A stretch of 64,000 nucleotides of DNA, taken from the NCBI GenBank assembly GCA_002255365.1, contig NCBI01000005.1, forward strand, positions 42,392-106,391, given 5' to 3'. Every line of letters begins with the position of its first letter. Position 1 is the first letter of the stretch. Below, in pieces: positions 26,821-36,000 of the stretch. The translations under genes were made by a program, and so were the position numbers. The stretch is from Chromatiales bacterium 21-64-14 (lineage in GTDB: Bacteria > Pseudomonadota > Gammaproteobacteria > 21-64-14). The notes beneath the pieces were generated by a model that was given only the letters and a program-made list of their open reading frames with translations, did no database searches and was not told where the DNA came from.

Positions 26821-27498
26821 TTGGGGCCCTCGAAAATCGCTGGCCTGCTGGGAGTTCCCGCGCGCGCCGCGATGTTGTGGGCGCTGGCGGGCGGGGAGGC
26901 ATTGCCCGCCAGCGAGCTTGCCTACCGAGCAGGAATCACCTGCCAGACCGCGAGCTATCATCTGGCGCGACTGGTCGAGGCGCGACTGCTGACGGTGGAA
27001 CCCTGCCTGCGCTATCGCTACTATCGATTGGCGAGCCCTGAGGTGGCGCATCTGCTGGAGGATCTTATGGCCTTGTCGGGACCCCCACCGCTGCGGGATC
27101 GCGCGGACCGTGCCGTGGTCGATCGGTTGCGCTTGGCACGTAGTTGCTACGATCATTTGGCGGGCGGTCTCGGAGTGGCCTTGACCGACGCATTGGATTG
27201 CCAGGGGTGGATCGAGTTGAGCGAACGGGATTACCGGGTTACGCCGTGCGGCGACGCAGGGTTCTCGGGATTAGGCATCGAGATTCCCGTGCTGCGCCGC
27301 CAGCCCCGACTTTTCGCGCGCCGCTGCATCGACTGGAGCGAGCGGCGCCCCCACATCGGCGGCGCGGTGGGGGCAGCCTTGATGGAGCGGTTGCAGGCTC
27401 TGGGCTGGATCCGCCGGGAGCGCGCCACCCGCGTGATCCGCGTCACGCCGCGCGGGCGGCGCGGCCTATGGGATACCTTCGGCTTCGGCACGAAATGA
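26821..27498 (+). CDS. ArsR-family winged-helix transcriptional regulator
   Basis: A 225-residue regulator with an N-terminal winged helix (AAMLWALAGGEALPASELAYR, then TCQTASYHLARLVEARLL as recognition helix) and a second helical domain of unusual length for ArsR proteins, ending in ITPRG-like RVTPRGRRGLWDTF. The start codon is TTG at 26821 with GGAG ten bases upstream. The two-domain form resembles regulators that sense small organic ligands. The divergent cupin gene is the obvious candidate target. Confidence 0.8.
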   Translation: MGPSKIAGLLGVPARAAMLWALAGGEALPASELAYRAGITCQTASYHLARLVEARLLTVEPCLRYRYYRLASPEVAHLLEDLMALSGPPPLRDRADRAVVDRLRLARSCYDHLAGGLGVALTDALDCQGWIELSERDYRVTPCGDAGFSGLGIEIPVLRRQPRLFARRCIDWSERRPHIGGAVGAALMERLQALGWIRRERATRVIRVTPRGRRGLWDTFGFGTK

Positions 27499-27539
27499 GC
27501 CCAGCCCGCCTTCGATAGCTCCGGGAAAGCACGGCTTAC

Positions 27540-28163
27540 CTAGCGCCCTACCGCTTCCCTTTCCCGCGCCCGCGCCAACGCCGGGCGGGTGAGCAGCCGA
27601 TCTGCGTATCGCTCAACGTGCGGGTGCTTGAGGGGCAGCTCTGCTTTTCGTGCCCAGCCCAGGGTGTGAGCCAACAGCAGGTCGGCCACGCTGAGTTCGT
27701 CGCCCAGTATAAAGGGTTGGTTACCGAGTCCTTGAGCGAGCACGTCCAGCATTCGGTCGAACTCGTATTCCACCGCGGGTCTTACCGCGGGCACCCGCAA
27801 CGCCTCCGGCAACACGAAGCGGTGTTTCGCGAGCGTCCACAGGGGTTGTTCCAACTCACTGCAGACGAAGAGACACCACTGGGTGTGGCGCGCGCGAGCC
27901 ATGGTGTCTGGCGCGGGAACCAGGCGCCGCGCCGGATCGAGATCGGCCAAGTAGGTGCAGATGGCGGCGGACTCCGTCAAGACGGCCCCGTCGGTTTCCA
28001 CAGCCGGCACCTTGATGGCGGGGTTGACCTCCTGATAGGCCGCGCCTCCCGCGGTGCCCTGGATCAAGTCCACCGGGATGTATTCGTACTCCCAGCCCAA
28101 TTCCTCCAGCGTCCACACTACGCGGATGGATCGCGATCCGGCACTACCGTAAACGCGCATCAC
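27540..28163 (-). CDS. Glutathione S-transferase family protein
   Basis: A 207-residue GST with a thioredoxin-like N-terminal domain (MMRVYGSAGSRSIRVVWTLEEL, PAIKVPAVETDGAVLTESAAI) and an all-helical C-terminal domain (LSVADLLLAHTLGWA). The Ser/Ser region near residue 8-12 is the likely glutathione-activating site. It is transcribed away from an HxlR regulator; the operator-like repeats in between suggest the regulator controls it, as in many electrophile-responsive pairs. Confidence 0.88.
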   Translation of the reverse strand: MMRVYGSAGSRSIRVVWTLEELGWEYEYIPVDLIQGTAGGAAYQEVNPAIKVPAVETDGAVLTESAAICTYLADLDPARRLVPAPDTMARARHTQWCLFVCSELEQPLWTLAKHRFVLPEALRVPAVRPAVEYEFDRMLDVLAQGLGNQPFILGDELSVADLLLAHTLGWARKAELPLKHPHVERYADRLLTRPALARAREREAVGR

Positions 28164-28277
28164 GGACGTCCTCCTTGCTTGATATGTTTCACGATGAGAC
28201 CGGCCTGGCGAGGCCGGCTAGCCCCGGGGCTGCAATTCGATGGGGTGATGCATGGCGTTACCTCCGTGTCCTGCACA

Positions 28278-28331
28278 AACTTGCATTTTGAAAGTCGAAT
28301 CGTAGTCGAGTAACTTGCAATATGCAAGTTA
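28278..28331. promoter_or_regulatory. HxlR-type operator between gst and hxlR
   Basis: A near-perfect inverted repeat, TAACTTGCA - ATA - TGCAAGTTA, spans 28311-28331. A further half-site AACTTGCA lies at 28278-28285. Both are in the divergent promoter region. HxlR-family proteins bind such A/T-flanked dyads. Binding of the downstream HxlR protein is inferred. Confidence 0.6.
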
Positions 28332-28356
28332 TAGGAAAAGGTGCTATCTTTCAGGC

Positions 28357-28761
28357 ATGAAGCCACCCAACACCGTGCCATCCTTCGCTCGGTCTGCCCC
28401 GGGTTTCAAACGGTCCCCCTGCCCTATCACCAACACCCTGGATGTCCTCGGGGACCGCTGGACCCTGCTCGTGGTGCGCGACTTGTTCCTGGGCAAGCGC
28501 CTGTTCGGGGAGTTCAGCGCGTCCCCCGAGGGTATCCCCACCAATATCCTGGCGGACCGGCTCAAACGCCTGGAGCGAGAAGGGGTGTTGTGCCGAATCC
28601 CCTACCAGGAGCGCCCGGTGCGTTATGCGTATACCCTGACGGACAAGGGCCGCGATCTGTCGCCGGTGTTGGAGGCGATGATGGGCTGGGCCAACCGCCA
28701 CATACCCGAGACCGCCAGGCTCCCCAGAGACATGGTCGAAAAACTAAGGCGGGGCCGCTGA
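28357..28761 (+). CDS. HxlR-family transcriptional regulator
   Basis: A 134-residue MarR-like winged-helix regulator of the HxlR family. The family pattern CPITNTLDVLGDRWTLLVVRDL is followed by RFGEF-like RLFGEFSASPEGIPTNILADRL and ALTDKG-like YTLTDKGRDL. Cys28, just before the first helix, is the redox-sensing position in several relatives. ATG at 28357 is chosen over 28315, which lies inside the operator. It is divergent from the GST gene. Confidence 0.92.
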   Translation: MKPPNTVPSFARSAPGFKRSPCPITNTLDVLGDRWTLLVVRDLFLGKRLFGEFSASPEGIPTNILADRLKRLEREGVLCRIPYQERPVRYAYTLTDKGRDLSPVLEAMMGWANRHIPETARLPRDMVEKLRRGR

Positions 28762-28804
28762 GCCAAGCAGCCCGGATGGGCTACCGTCGTTGCAGGGAGG
28801 TGTC

Positions 28805-29488
28805 ATGAGCTGCTGCTGTCCCCACGCGCAGTCCGCGGGCCGGCTGTTTTCGTTCTTTGCACACCGTTACCGCAAGCGCTTTGAGCGCCGCGGATTCGAG
28901 CCGTCCCAGCGCCAACTCATGGCGGGACTCGGTCAGGCGGGTTTCACCGGGGCCTCGGTTCTGGAACTGGGCAGCGGGGTCGGCCACCTGCACCAGACCC
29001 TCCTGGAACAGGGCGCCACCACGGCGACCGGCATCGACCTTGCCCCGAAGATGATCGAGGAGGCGTGGCGTTGGGCGGCGGACCGCGGCTTGGCCGATCG
29101 CACCCGGTACATCGAAGGTGACTTCATGACCCTGGCCGAATCCATCGAGCCCGCCGACGTTACGGTGCTGGACAAGGTGGTGTGTTGCTACCCGGATGCC
29201 GACGGTTTGGTGCACCGCTCCCTGGAGAAGACACGGCGGGTCTACGCCCTGACCTATCCGCGCGACCGCTGGTACGTCACCGGTGCCATCACCGTTGGCG
29301 CCTGGCTGCTGAAATTGACCGGTTCCGATTTCCGTCCCTATGCCCATTCCCCGGCGCAGATCGAGCGCTGGATCACTGCGGCAGGATTTTCCAAGCGCAG
29401 CCAAGCGACTACATTAGTCTGGCTCACCCAGGTCTACGCGGCCGCGGGCCAGCGGGATCCGTTGCGAGCAGCGCCACCCCGCAGCTGA
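28805..29488 (+). CDS. Class I SAM-dependent methyltransferase
   Basis: A 227-residue methyltransferase. Motif I is VLELGSGVGHLHQTLL, the acidic ribose-binding residue is in GIDLAPKM, and the later motif ADVTVLDKVVCCYPD resembles the Mg-protoporphyrin methyltransferase-like group. Substrate unknown. It begins MSCCCPHA. Part of this gene is repeated at about 46937-47095, on the far side of the pigment cluster, so this copy marks the left edge of a duplicated locus. Confidence 0.85.
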   Translation: MSCCCPHAQSAGRLFSFFAHRYRKRFERRGFEPSQRQLMAGLGQAGFTGASVLELGSGVGHLHQTLLEQGATTATGIDLAPKMIEEAWRWAADRGLADRTRYIEGDFMTLAESIEPADVTVLDKVVCCYPDADGLVHRSLEKTRRVYALTYPRDRWYVTGAITVGAWLLKLTGSDFRPYAHSPAQIERWITAAGFSKRSQATTLVWLTQVYAAAGQRDPLRAAPPRS

Positions 29489-29592
29489 CGCGTGGTCTAA
29501 CAGCGGCACGACTTGTGATGCTACATCGTGGGAGTGAACCCGCGCAGGCACGCCCAACCGGTTGCGATCCGGCACCCAAACAGGTGCCAATT

Positions 29593-29850
29593 GCGCACCA
29601 AAATACGCGTACAATAGTGCCCTGGTGTCGGATAGGGACTGTCCCACATGACTACGCCGCCGGGCGCAATGGGGCGGATGATCCAGACCACAGGCACCCG
29701 CGGAGTTACCGATGCGCAGACCCGAACCCCTGCCGCTGTCCGTGGTATACCGACTGGACACGACGCAACGACGGTTGCGTGAACCCCCCGCCGTCGAATC
29801 ACTGACTCAAGTCTACGACCGCCGCCGCATCCTGGAACTGGCGGTGGTGC
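29593..29850 (+). pseudogene. Remnant of a GGDEF (diguanylate cyclase) gene
   Basis: This stretch matches the promoter and coding start of the intact cyclase at 47277. Shared blocks include GCGTACAATAGTGC (29607-29620 and 47179-47192) and ACGCCGCCGGGCGCA (29654-29668 and 47226-47240). The residues SLTQVYDRRRIL correspond to SLTQVYNRRRIL of the intact gene. Most of the membrane region is deleted, and the catalytic GGDEF part is missing. It follows the intact methyltransferase and precedes the pigment cluster. Confidence 0.75.
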
Positions 29851-29956
29851 CACCGGCACGGGTTGTCCCCATCCGCGCGATGACCGCCATACCATTCGGT
29901 TGGTGGTCCGTTTCGCCTTTACGACGCCCCGAATATAGCGGGATTCAGCGCCCAGG

Positions 29957-31309
29957 ATGGGTAGTCTGTCAGTGACTACACAGCGGTCACCGGAGAACCA
30001 CTTGCAAACCGCGGGATCCGTGCCGCAGCAGGCCGATGTCCTGGTCATCGGCGCGGGGCCAGCTGGGTCTACGGTGGCCGCATTGCTCGCAGCGCGTGGG
30101 TTGCGTGTGACCGTACTGGAAAAAGCCCGTCACCCACGTTTCCACATCGGTGAGTCCCTGCTGCCGGCGAACCTCCCTCTGTTCGACAAATTGGGAGTGG
30201 CCGCCGAAGTGCGCGCCATCGGGATGGAAAAGTGGGGCGCGGAATTCGTATCGCCCTGGCACGAACAAAAAACCCAGACGTTCGAGTTCGCCGACGCATG
30301 GGACAAATCCATGCCCATGGCCTACCAAGTCCGGCGTTCCGAGTTCGACCAGATTCTCGCTCGAAACGCCGCACGCAAGGGCGCCACGGTGTTAGAAGGT
30401 TGCACGGTACGCGACGTGCAGTTTCTGCCGCGGGGAGACGGTGCTACCGTCAGCGCCACGCGTGATGACGGAAGCACTTCCATTTGGCGTGCCAGTTTCG
30501 TCATCGATGCCTCTGGGCGTGACACCTTTCTGGCTAGCCGATTCAAGGCCAAGTACCGGAACCCGAAGCATACCAGTGCCGCAATCTACGCCCACTTTAG
30601 AGGAGCGCAACGGCTCGACGGCAAGGCGCAGGGCCACATCAGCATCTTCTGGTTCCAGCACGGTTGGTTCTGGTTTATCCCACTGGTCGATGGCACTACC
30701 AGCGTCGGTGCGGTAATTTGGCCCTACTATCTTAAATCACGCACCAAGCCGTTAGATGCGTTCTTCGCCGACACTATTGCCATGTCGACAGAGCTATCGG
30801 CGCGGCTGGCTATTGCTACGCGGGTGACCGCTGTTGAGGCCACCGGAAATTTTTCATATAGCTGCGACCACACTCACGGCACCAATTACCTGCTCATCGG
30901 AGATTCCTATACCTTCATAGACCCGGTATTTTCCACCGGCGTGATGTTGGCCATGCAGAACGCTTTTTTCGCCGCCGATGCTGTACATATTTGCCTGCGT
31001 GACCCGGCGCACGCTAAACGGGCATTGGCTCGCTTTGATCGAAAAATGCGCCATGGTCCACGCCAATTTTCGTGGCTTATCTATCGCATCAACCATCCCA
31101 CCATGCGCGACTTGTTCATGGGCCCCCGCAATATCGGTCGGGCAAAAGAGGCATTACTGTCTGTTCTGGCCGGGGACATTTTCGGAAAAACACCGCTATG
31201 GACCTCATTGCGATTATTCAAAAGCATCTACTATATTAGCGCGTTGCGTCACCTGAACCGCTCTTGGAAGGCGCTGTGGTCACGAAAACGGCAAATCCGT
31301 CCGGAATAG
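29957..31309 (+). CDS. Halogenase-like FAD-dependent oxidoreductase
   Basis: A 450-residue flavoprotein. The dinucleotide-binding loop GAGPAG is at 32-37, followed by GESLLPANLPLFDKLG. The halogenase-type motif GWFWFIP is at 236-242, matching the WxWxIP signature of flavin-dependent halogenases. A second FAD contact is LIGDSYTFIDPVFSTG. Homologues sit in xanthomonadin clusters, where ring halogenation occurs, but many relatives are hydroxylases or saturases, so the reaction is open. It is the first gene of the plus-strand operon, and its start abuts the GGDEF remnant. Confidence 0.8.
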   Translation: MGSLSVTTQRSPENHLQTAGSVPQQADVLVIGAGPAGSTVAALLAARGLRVTVLEKARHPRFHIGESLLPANLPLFDKLGVAAEVRAIGMEKWGAEFVSPWHEQKTQTFEFADAWDKSMPMAYQVRRSEFDQILARNAARKGATVLEGCTVRDVQFLPRGDGATVSATRDDGSTSIWRASFVIDASGRDTFLASRFKAKYRNPKHTSAAIYAHFRGAQRLDGKAQGHISIFWFQHGWFWFIPLVDGTTSVGAVIWPYYLKSRTKPLDAFFADTIAMSTELSARLAIATRVTAVEATGNFSYSCDHTHGTNYLLIGDSYTFIDPVFSTGVMLAMQNAFFAADAVHICLRDPAHAKRALARFDRKMRHGPRQFSWLIYRINHPTMRDLFMGPRNIGRAKEALLSVLAGDIFGKTPLWTSLRLFKSIYYISALRHLNRSWKALWSRKRQIRPE

Positions 31310-31332
31310 TGGCCGGACGCAGTAGCTGACTG

Positions 31333-32385
31333 ATGGGGAAATCGTTGTCTTTGCAGCTGAGGTATTGGTCGGCATCGGAACTTGGCAGGCAACGCGCCGA
31401 CGAGCTGCGCCGCGTGCTCGGAGTGGCCTGCTTCAGCGTTGGGTCCGAGCAGGCCCTGGCCGCGCTGGATATCCCCCAGGCCTACATACATGTGCCGCCG
31501 CTGATACCGGGACCAGCCCTGTGCGAAGCGTGGGTAACGGATCCACCGCTGCGTCAGGGTGTGCACGGAAAATTGCGCTACTGCTGCAGCGAATCCATTT
31601 TGTTCGGCGTTCTAACCACGGTGGAAAATGCGTCCACCACTCGTCCCGGGGACTTGAGCCCCGGTTTTGCATGCGTTGTAGAGCGCATGTATTCCGACAT
31701 ATTCGACGCCCTGGATGTGTTGGGGTTCCCGCATCTATGGCGGGTATGGAATCATGTCCCAGACATCAACCGTGAAAGCGATGGGTTGGAGAGGTATCGC
31801 CAATTTAATATCGGCCGCCAAGATGCATTCAAGGCACATGGCCGCAGCACCGTAGGAGTCAGCGTGCCAGCCGCGAGCACCGTGGGACTGGCCAGTAACG
31901 CGCCGCTGGTAGTGCATTTTATCGCGGCGTGCCAGCCGGCAACGGCCATCGAGAACCCCCGCCAGATCAGTGCTTATCACTATCCAGAACTCTATGGCCC
32001 GCGTAGTCCCACTTTTTCCCGCGCGACACTGGCCGAGGTGGGTGGCCATCCCGTACTGTTCGTTTCCGGCACTGCCAGCATTGTCGGCCATCAGACCCAG
32101 CATGCCGGCAACGTGGTGGCACAAGCCCGCGAGACCCTGCGCAATATCGAATCCATCCTGGACCAGGTACGGCGGCACGGCGAGGCCTACGCTCGGCCCA
32201 GCGATTTGTTGTACAAGGTATATGTGCGCTATCCGCAAGACCGATCAGCCGTCGCCGCTGAATTACGCCGCTCCGTCGGCGATCAGGTTCAGGCCGTGTA
32301 TCTGCAGGCCGATATCTGTCGTAGGAACCTCCTAGTGGAAATTGAAGCGACAGCCCTGTACGCGGATATGGTGTCGACGTGCTGA
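31333..32385 (+). CDS. xanB2: Chorismatase, XanB2/FkbO/Hyg5 family
   Basis: Splits chorismate to hydroxybenzoate and pyruvate, giving the aryl starter of the pigment (3-HBA, possibly 4-HBA). The 350-residue protein has the family block QISAYHYPELYGPRSPTFSR and the substrate-shaping C-terminal segment ADICRRNLLVEIEA. Cys329 and Glu336 are seven residues apart. As I recall, that matches the Cys/Glu pair of 3-HBA-forming chorismatases (Hyg5). The stop overlaps the next gene by seven bases. It is the strongest single marker of a xanthomonadin-like pathway. Confidence 0.9.
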   Translation: MGKSLSLQLRYWSASELGRQRADELRRVLGVACFSVGSEQALAALDIPQAYIHVPPLIPGPALCEAWVTDPPLRQGVHGKLRYCCSESILFGVLTTVENASTTRPGDLSPGFACVVERMYSDIFDALDVLGFPHLWRVWNHVPDINRESDGLERYRQFNIGRQDAFKAHGRSTVGVSVPAASTVGLASNAPLVVHFIAACQPATAIENPRQISAYHYPELYGPRSPTFSRATLAEVGGHPVLFVSGTASIVGHQTQHAGNVVAQARETLRNIESILDQVRRHGEAYARPSDLLYKVYVRYPQDRSAVAAELRRSVGDQVQAVYLQADICRRNLLVEIEATALYADMVSTC

Positions 32386-33206
32386 AACGGCTCTTCGCAA
32401 CACTTGTATTTCTTGCGGTTCCTGCCAGGGCTCTGGCCGCCGAAAAACCTCTATGGGTAGCCGGCGTCGGAGCCGGATTTTTGAGCGTCCCCGACTATCC
32501 CGGCTCCGATCAGCAGCGCGGATATATCTTGCCGTTACCCTATTTCGTCTATCGCGGTAAATTCATCACGGCGGGCCGCAACGGGATCCAGGGACGCTTA
32601 TTCGCGAGTAAGCGCGTGCATTTCAGCTTAAGTCTGAGTGCCTCGCCACCGGTTAATAGCACTGACAATCCCGCTCGCCGCGGCATGCCCGATCTCCGTC
32701 CGATGGTCGAGTTGGGGCCGGAGATCGATGTGCAGTTGTGGCGTTCAGCGAGCCGGCGGATGCGGTTGGACCTGCGTCTTCCTGTACGTGCTGCGATCAC
32801 AATCGAAGCCCCGCCGCGGCAAATCGGGTGGCTATTTACCCCCGTACTCAATCTGGACATCGCCAACGTGATTGGGCAACGCGGATGGACTATGGGTATC
32901 CAGGCCGGCCCCTTGTTTACCGACCGTGGCTACAATCAGACCTTCTACGGCGTAGCGCCTGTCTACGCGACGGTTACACGCCGGACCTACACGGCACATG
33001 GCGGCTATGCCGGGGCCAAACTCACCCTGGCGCTTAGCAAGCGTTTTCAGCGCTACTGGATCGGCACATTCGTACGCTACGATGCCCTGACCGGCGCCGT
33101 GTTCGCCAATAGCCCATTGGTGCTGCGGAGCCATAACATTTCGTTCGGTGTGGGAGTGGTGTGGATCTTCGGGCAATCTTCGCAAATGGTGGCTAGTGAT
33201 GAATAA
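32379..33206 (+). CDS. MipA/OmpV family outer-membrane protein
   Basis: A 275-residue protein with a signal peptide (cut near ALA-A, residue 20-21) and alternating beta strands ending in FGVGVVWIFG, like MipA/OmpV barrels. The N-terminal segment GVGAGFLSVPDYPGSDQQRG is typical of the family. In a pigment cluster it may help place the aryl polyene lipid in the outer membrane, which is inference from context. It overlaps both neighbours. Confidence 0.85.
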   Translation: MLKRLFATLVFLAVPARALAAEKPLWVAGVGAGFLSVPDYPGSDQQRGYILPLPYFVYRGKFITAGRNGIQGRLFASKRVHFSLSLSASPPVNSTDNPARRGMPDLRPMVELGPEIDVQLWRSASRRMRLDLRLPVRAAITIEAPPRQIGWLFTPVLNLDIANVIGQRGWTMGIQAGPLFTDRGYNQTFYGVAPVYATVTRRTYTAHGGYAGAKLTLALSKRFQRYWIGTFVRYDALTGAVFANSPLVLRSHNISFGVGVVWIFGQSSQMVASDE

Positions 33207-34005
33207 CGGCGGGTCGCGAGCGCCGTCCACCTATTGCTACTTCCGCGTTGCATGGGATGTGCTCCGCCTGACCGCTTGCCTCGCAGTGTTCTGCGTGCTG
33301 GGATTGTTGTGGTCGATGGTCGCCATTCCACTATACTATCTATTGCCGCGCAGAACCGGCCTAATTTTTGGCCGCGCGTTGATCCATAACGCTTTTCGTC
33401 TCTACATGCGCATGCTCACCATTGTTGGTGTTTGCCGCTTCGACCTTTCCGCATTGGATGTCTTGCGCGGCCAGTCGCCGATGATCGTCGCACCCAACCA
33501 CCCCAGCCTGCTAGACGCGGTGACAGTCCTTTCCCGCGTGCCCGGGATGGCCTGCATCATGAAGGCAAAGATCGTCAACAACGTCTTTGTAGGCGCTGGC
33601 GCGCGTCTCGCGCGCTATATCGAGAACGACGCGCCGCGCAGGATGATCCAACTCGCCGTCGCCGATCTGCGCACGGGCCATCATCTGTTGCTTTTCCCGG
33701 AAGGCACCCGTACCACGCGCTTGCCGATAGGTCCAGTGCGCGGCAGTATCGGCCTGATCGCCAAACACGCGCAAGTTCCGGTACAAGCCGTCTTCATTGA
33801 GACCGACTCCGCACTATTTGCCAAGGGATGGCCGCGACTTTGTAACCTGCACCTGCCTATCAGTTATTGCGTTCGCCTGGGACGGCGTTTTGATCCGCCG
33901 CAGAACGTGCGTGCCTTCGTTATCGAACTAGAGGCATATTTTATGGATGCCATGGCCGATACGCGCCTGCTGAGATACCCTCCGAAGACCGCGCGCAATG
34001 ACTGA
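33199..34005 (+). CDS. PlsC-like 1-acylglycerol-3-phosphate acyltransferase
   Basis: A 268-residue membrane acyltransferase. The catalytic HX4D box is HPSLLD (His101, Asp106) and the substrate-binding FPEGTR is at 166-171. One or two N-terminal membrane helices are present (about 20-50). It probably attaches the aryl polyene or a fatty acid to a lipid headgroup. ATG at 33199 lies inside the end of the OmpV gene; the frame is also open from 33148, but that start has no support. Confidence 0.87.
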   Translation: MNNGGSRAPSTYCYFRVAWDVLRLTACLAVFCVLGLLWSMVAIPLYYLLPRRTGLIFGRALIHNAFRLYMRMLTIVGVCRFDLSALDVLRGQSPMIVAPNHPSLLDAVTVLSRVPGMACIMKAKIVNNVFVGAGARLARYIENDAPRRMIQLAVADLRTGHHLLLFPEGTRTTRLPIGPVRGSIGLIAKHAQVPVQAVFIETDSALFAKGWPRLCNLHLPISYCVRLGRRFDPPQNVRAFVIELEAYFMDAMADTRLLRYPPKTARND

Positions 34006-34816
34006 AGTCGCGTATAGCGCCAGCGGCGGAACGCCGCAGGTGTCGCCGAGCCACGTCGTTATCATCCCCAGCTACAACCCGGGCGCAAAGGTGTTCGAGA
34101 CCGTGCGCGCCGCGCGCGCCCGCTGGGCCCCGGTGTGGGTCGTCGTAGACGGCAGTACGGATGGCACTGCTGAAGGCTTGCGTGCTCTAGGCGCCGCCGA
34201 CCCGAACTTACGGGTGTTCGTGTTGCCGGAAAATCGCGGAAAAGGCGCTGCCGTACTGTACGGGCTGGACCTCGCCTCCAAGGCCGGATATACCCATGCA
34301 CTGACGATGGACTCGGACGGCCAGCACCCCGCAGAGCGCATCCCCGCGTTCATGGAGGCATCCACTCAATGCCCCCGCGCCATGGTGCTGGGTGTTCCGG
34401 TGTTCTGCCCGAGCGCACCACAACTGCGAGTGCAGGGCCGTAAGGTCTCCAACGCGTGGGCCAACCTCGAAACTCTGTGGATCGGAATCGACGACTCGTT
34501 GTGCGGCTTTCGCGTCTACCCGATCGCGCCCCTGCGCCACGTAATGTGCCGTCAGCGCTGGATGCGCCGCTTCGACTTCGACGCCGAGGCGGCCGTGCGT
34601 TTGTCTTGGCTAGGTGTTCCCGCAATAAATCTGCCGGTCCTGTTGCGTTATCTGCGTGCCGATGAGGGTGGCGTGTCACACTTCAACTACGTGCGCGACA
34701 ATATGCTGCTTACGTGGATGCACGCGCGCCTGTTTTTGGAGTTCGTATTTCGGCTGCCCGTGCTGTTGATGCGACGAGTCCGTCGTACGTCACGACTGAA
34801 CTCAGACGAGATGTGA
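33998..34816 (+). CDS. Glycosyltransferase family 2
   Basis: A 272-residue GT-A fold enzyme. It shows VVIIPSYNPGAKV at the start, VVDGSTDGT, and the metal-binding DSDGQHP (DXD-like) motif. The C-terminal half has FDFDAEAAVRLSW and a possible membrane-associating end. It resembles the dolichol-phosphate mannosyltransferase-like enzymes of aryl polyene clusters and may glycosylate the pigment lipid. It overlaps the acyltransferase by eight bases and ends the plus-strand operon. Confidence 0.87.
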   Translation: MTEVAYSASGGTPQVSPSHVVIIPSYNPGAKVFETVRAARARWAPVWVVVDGSTDGTAEGLRALGAADPNLRVFVLPENRGKGAAVLYGLDLASKAGYTHALTMDSDGQHPAERIPAFMEASTQCPRAMVLGVPVFCPSAPQLRVQGRKVSNAWANLETLWIGIDDSLCGFRVYPIAPLRHVMCRQRWMRRFDFDAEAAVRLSWLGVPAINLPVLLRYLRADEGGVSHFNYVRDNMLLTWMHARLFLEFVFRLPVLLMRRVRRTSRLNSDEM

Positions 34817-35242
34817 GCCGCTTACCTGAATATAGGCCGCTGCAGCAGACGTTAACAGCCCCGTCAGCACGACCCTAAGCAGGTTTCGATACAACGCGCG
34901 GACAGCAATTGGGGTAGCATATTAGGCGGCGTATCCACCGCCGTATGTCATGCCCCTGCAACCTCATATACCCCGCGCCATCTAGAGGAAGGCTTCGGAC
35001 TGAAAGCGCAACGGAGCGTGGGTGGTGATCAGCGTAACGCAGCCCAGCCCAGCAGCGGTAGCTGGTCCGGATGCGAACCGCAGACTTTCCGGCCGTAGCG
35101 TAGTACACGAGCTTCGTTTATGTGCCCAGCCAGCACCACGAAAACGGATTATCCCAATGTGACAACGGGCGACGCATCGCTGACCAGCACCAAGACGGAA
35201 AAGACCCCCGCAAACATTGCAAACCGGTGGCCTGAGTGCGCC
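34817..35242. other. Intergenic region between convergent pigment operons
   Basis: About 425 bases between the ends of the two operons. No coding frame, hairpin terminator with T-tract, or repeat stands out on either strand. It may be the decayed remains of a former gene. Confidence 0.4.
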
Positions 35243-35986
35243 TCAATACATAGCGCCGTTGATGGAAATAACTTGACCGCTGATGTATCGGGCTTGGTCG
35301 GAGGCGAGAAAGCCGACCAAGTCAGCAACCTCCTCAGGGGTTCCGGCGCGTTGCATCGGTACCAATCGCTCAATCGCAGCCGCGTCGAAGGCGGCTCTAC
35401 TCATTTCAGTGGCGATGATGCCTGGGGCGACGGCGTTAACCGTGATGCCGCGTTTGGCGACCTCCAGCGCCAGCGATTTCGTCGCCGCGTGCAGTGCGCC
35501 CTTCGCGGCAGCGTAGTTGACTTGTCCGGCGTTGCCGCTTAGTGCGGCCACAGAAGTGATATTGACGATACGTCCCCAGCGGGTGCGGATCATTGGCAAC
35601 ATCAGCGGTTGGGTAACATGAAAAAACCCGTTCAATGAGACGTCTATAACACGCTGCCACTGTGCCGTGCTCATGCCAGGTAGTACAGCGTCGTCATGCA
35701 CCCCAGCGTTGTTCACCAACACCTGTACCGGACCGTCTGCGAGGATGGTATCGACAGCGGCAGCGGTGTTCCTGGCGTCGGCGAGGTCGAAGGCGATGGC
35801 ACGTGCGGTGTGGCCCTGGCTGTGTAATTCCGAGGCCAGCGCCTCAGCACGGGCCATGCCGTTGTTGGCGTGAATAATGACTTCGCAGCCATCTGCCGCC
35901 AGACGGCGGCAGATGGCTGCGCCAATTTCGCCGCTGCCTCCGGTGACCAGTGCCCGGCGTACAGTTCGGGACGTAGGATGGGCCAT
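35243..35986 (-). CDS. 3-Oxoacyl-ACP reductase (FabG-like) of the pigment operon
   Basis: Ketoreductase for each polyene extension cycle (ApeQ-like position). The 247-residue SDR has cofactor motif TGGSGEIG (15-22), NNAG (92-95), and the catalytic Ser145, Tyr158 and Lys162 (YAAAK). The end is AVAPGIIATEM then SGQVISINGAMY, as in FabG. ATG at 35986 is chosen; the upstream frame to 36076 lies in the dehydratase gene. It is the last gene of the minus-strand operon. Confidence 0.92.
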   Translation of the reverse strand: MAHPTSRTVRRALVTGGSGEIGAAICRRLAADGCEVIIHANNGMARAEALASELHSQGHTARAIAFDLADARNTAAAVDTILADGPVQVLVNNAGVHDDAVLPGMSTAQWQRVIDVSLNGFFHVTQPLMLPMIRTRWGRIVNITSVAALSGNAGQVNYAAAKGALHAATKSLALEVAKRGITVNAVAPGIIATEMSRAAFDAAAIERLVPMQRAGTPEEVADLVGFLASDQARYISGQVISINGAMY

Positions 35987-36000
35987 GAGCGTATGGTGAG

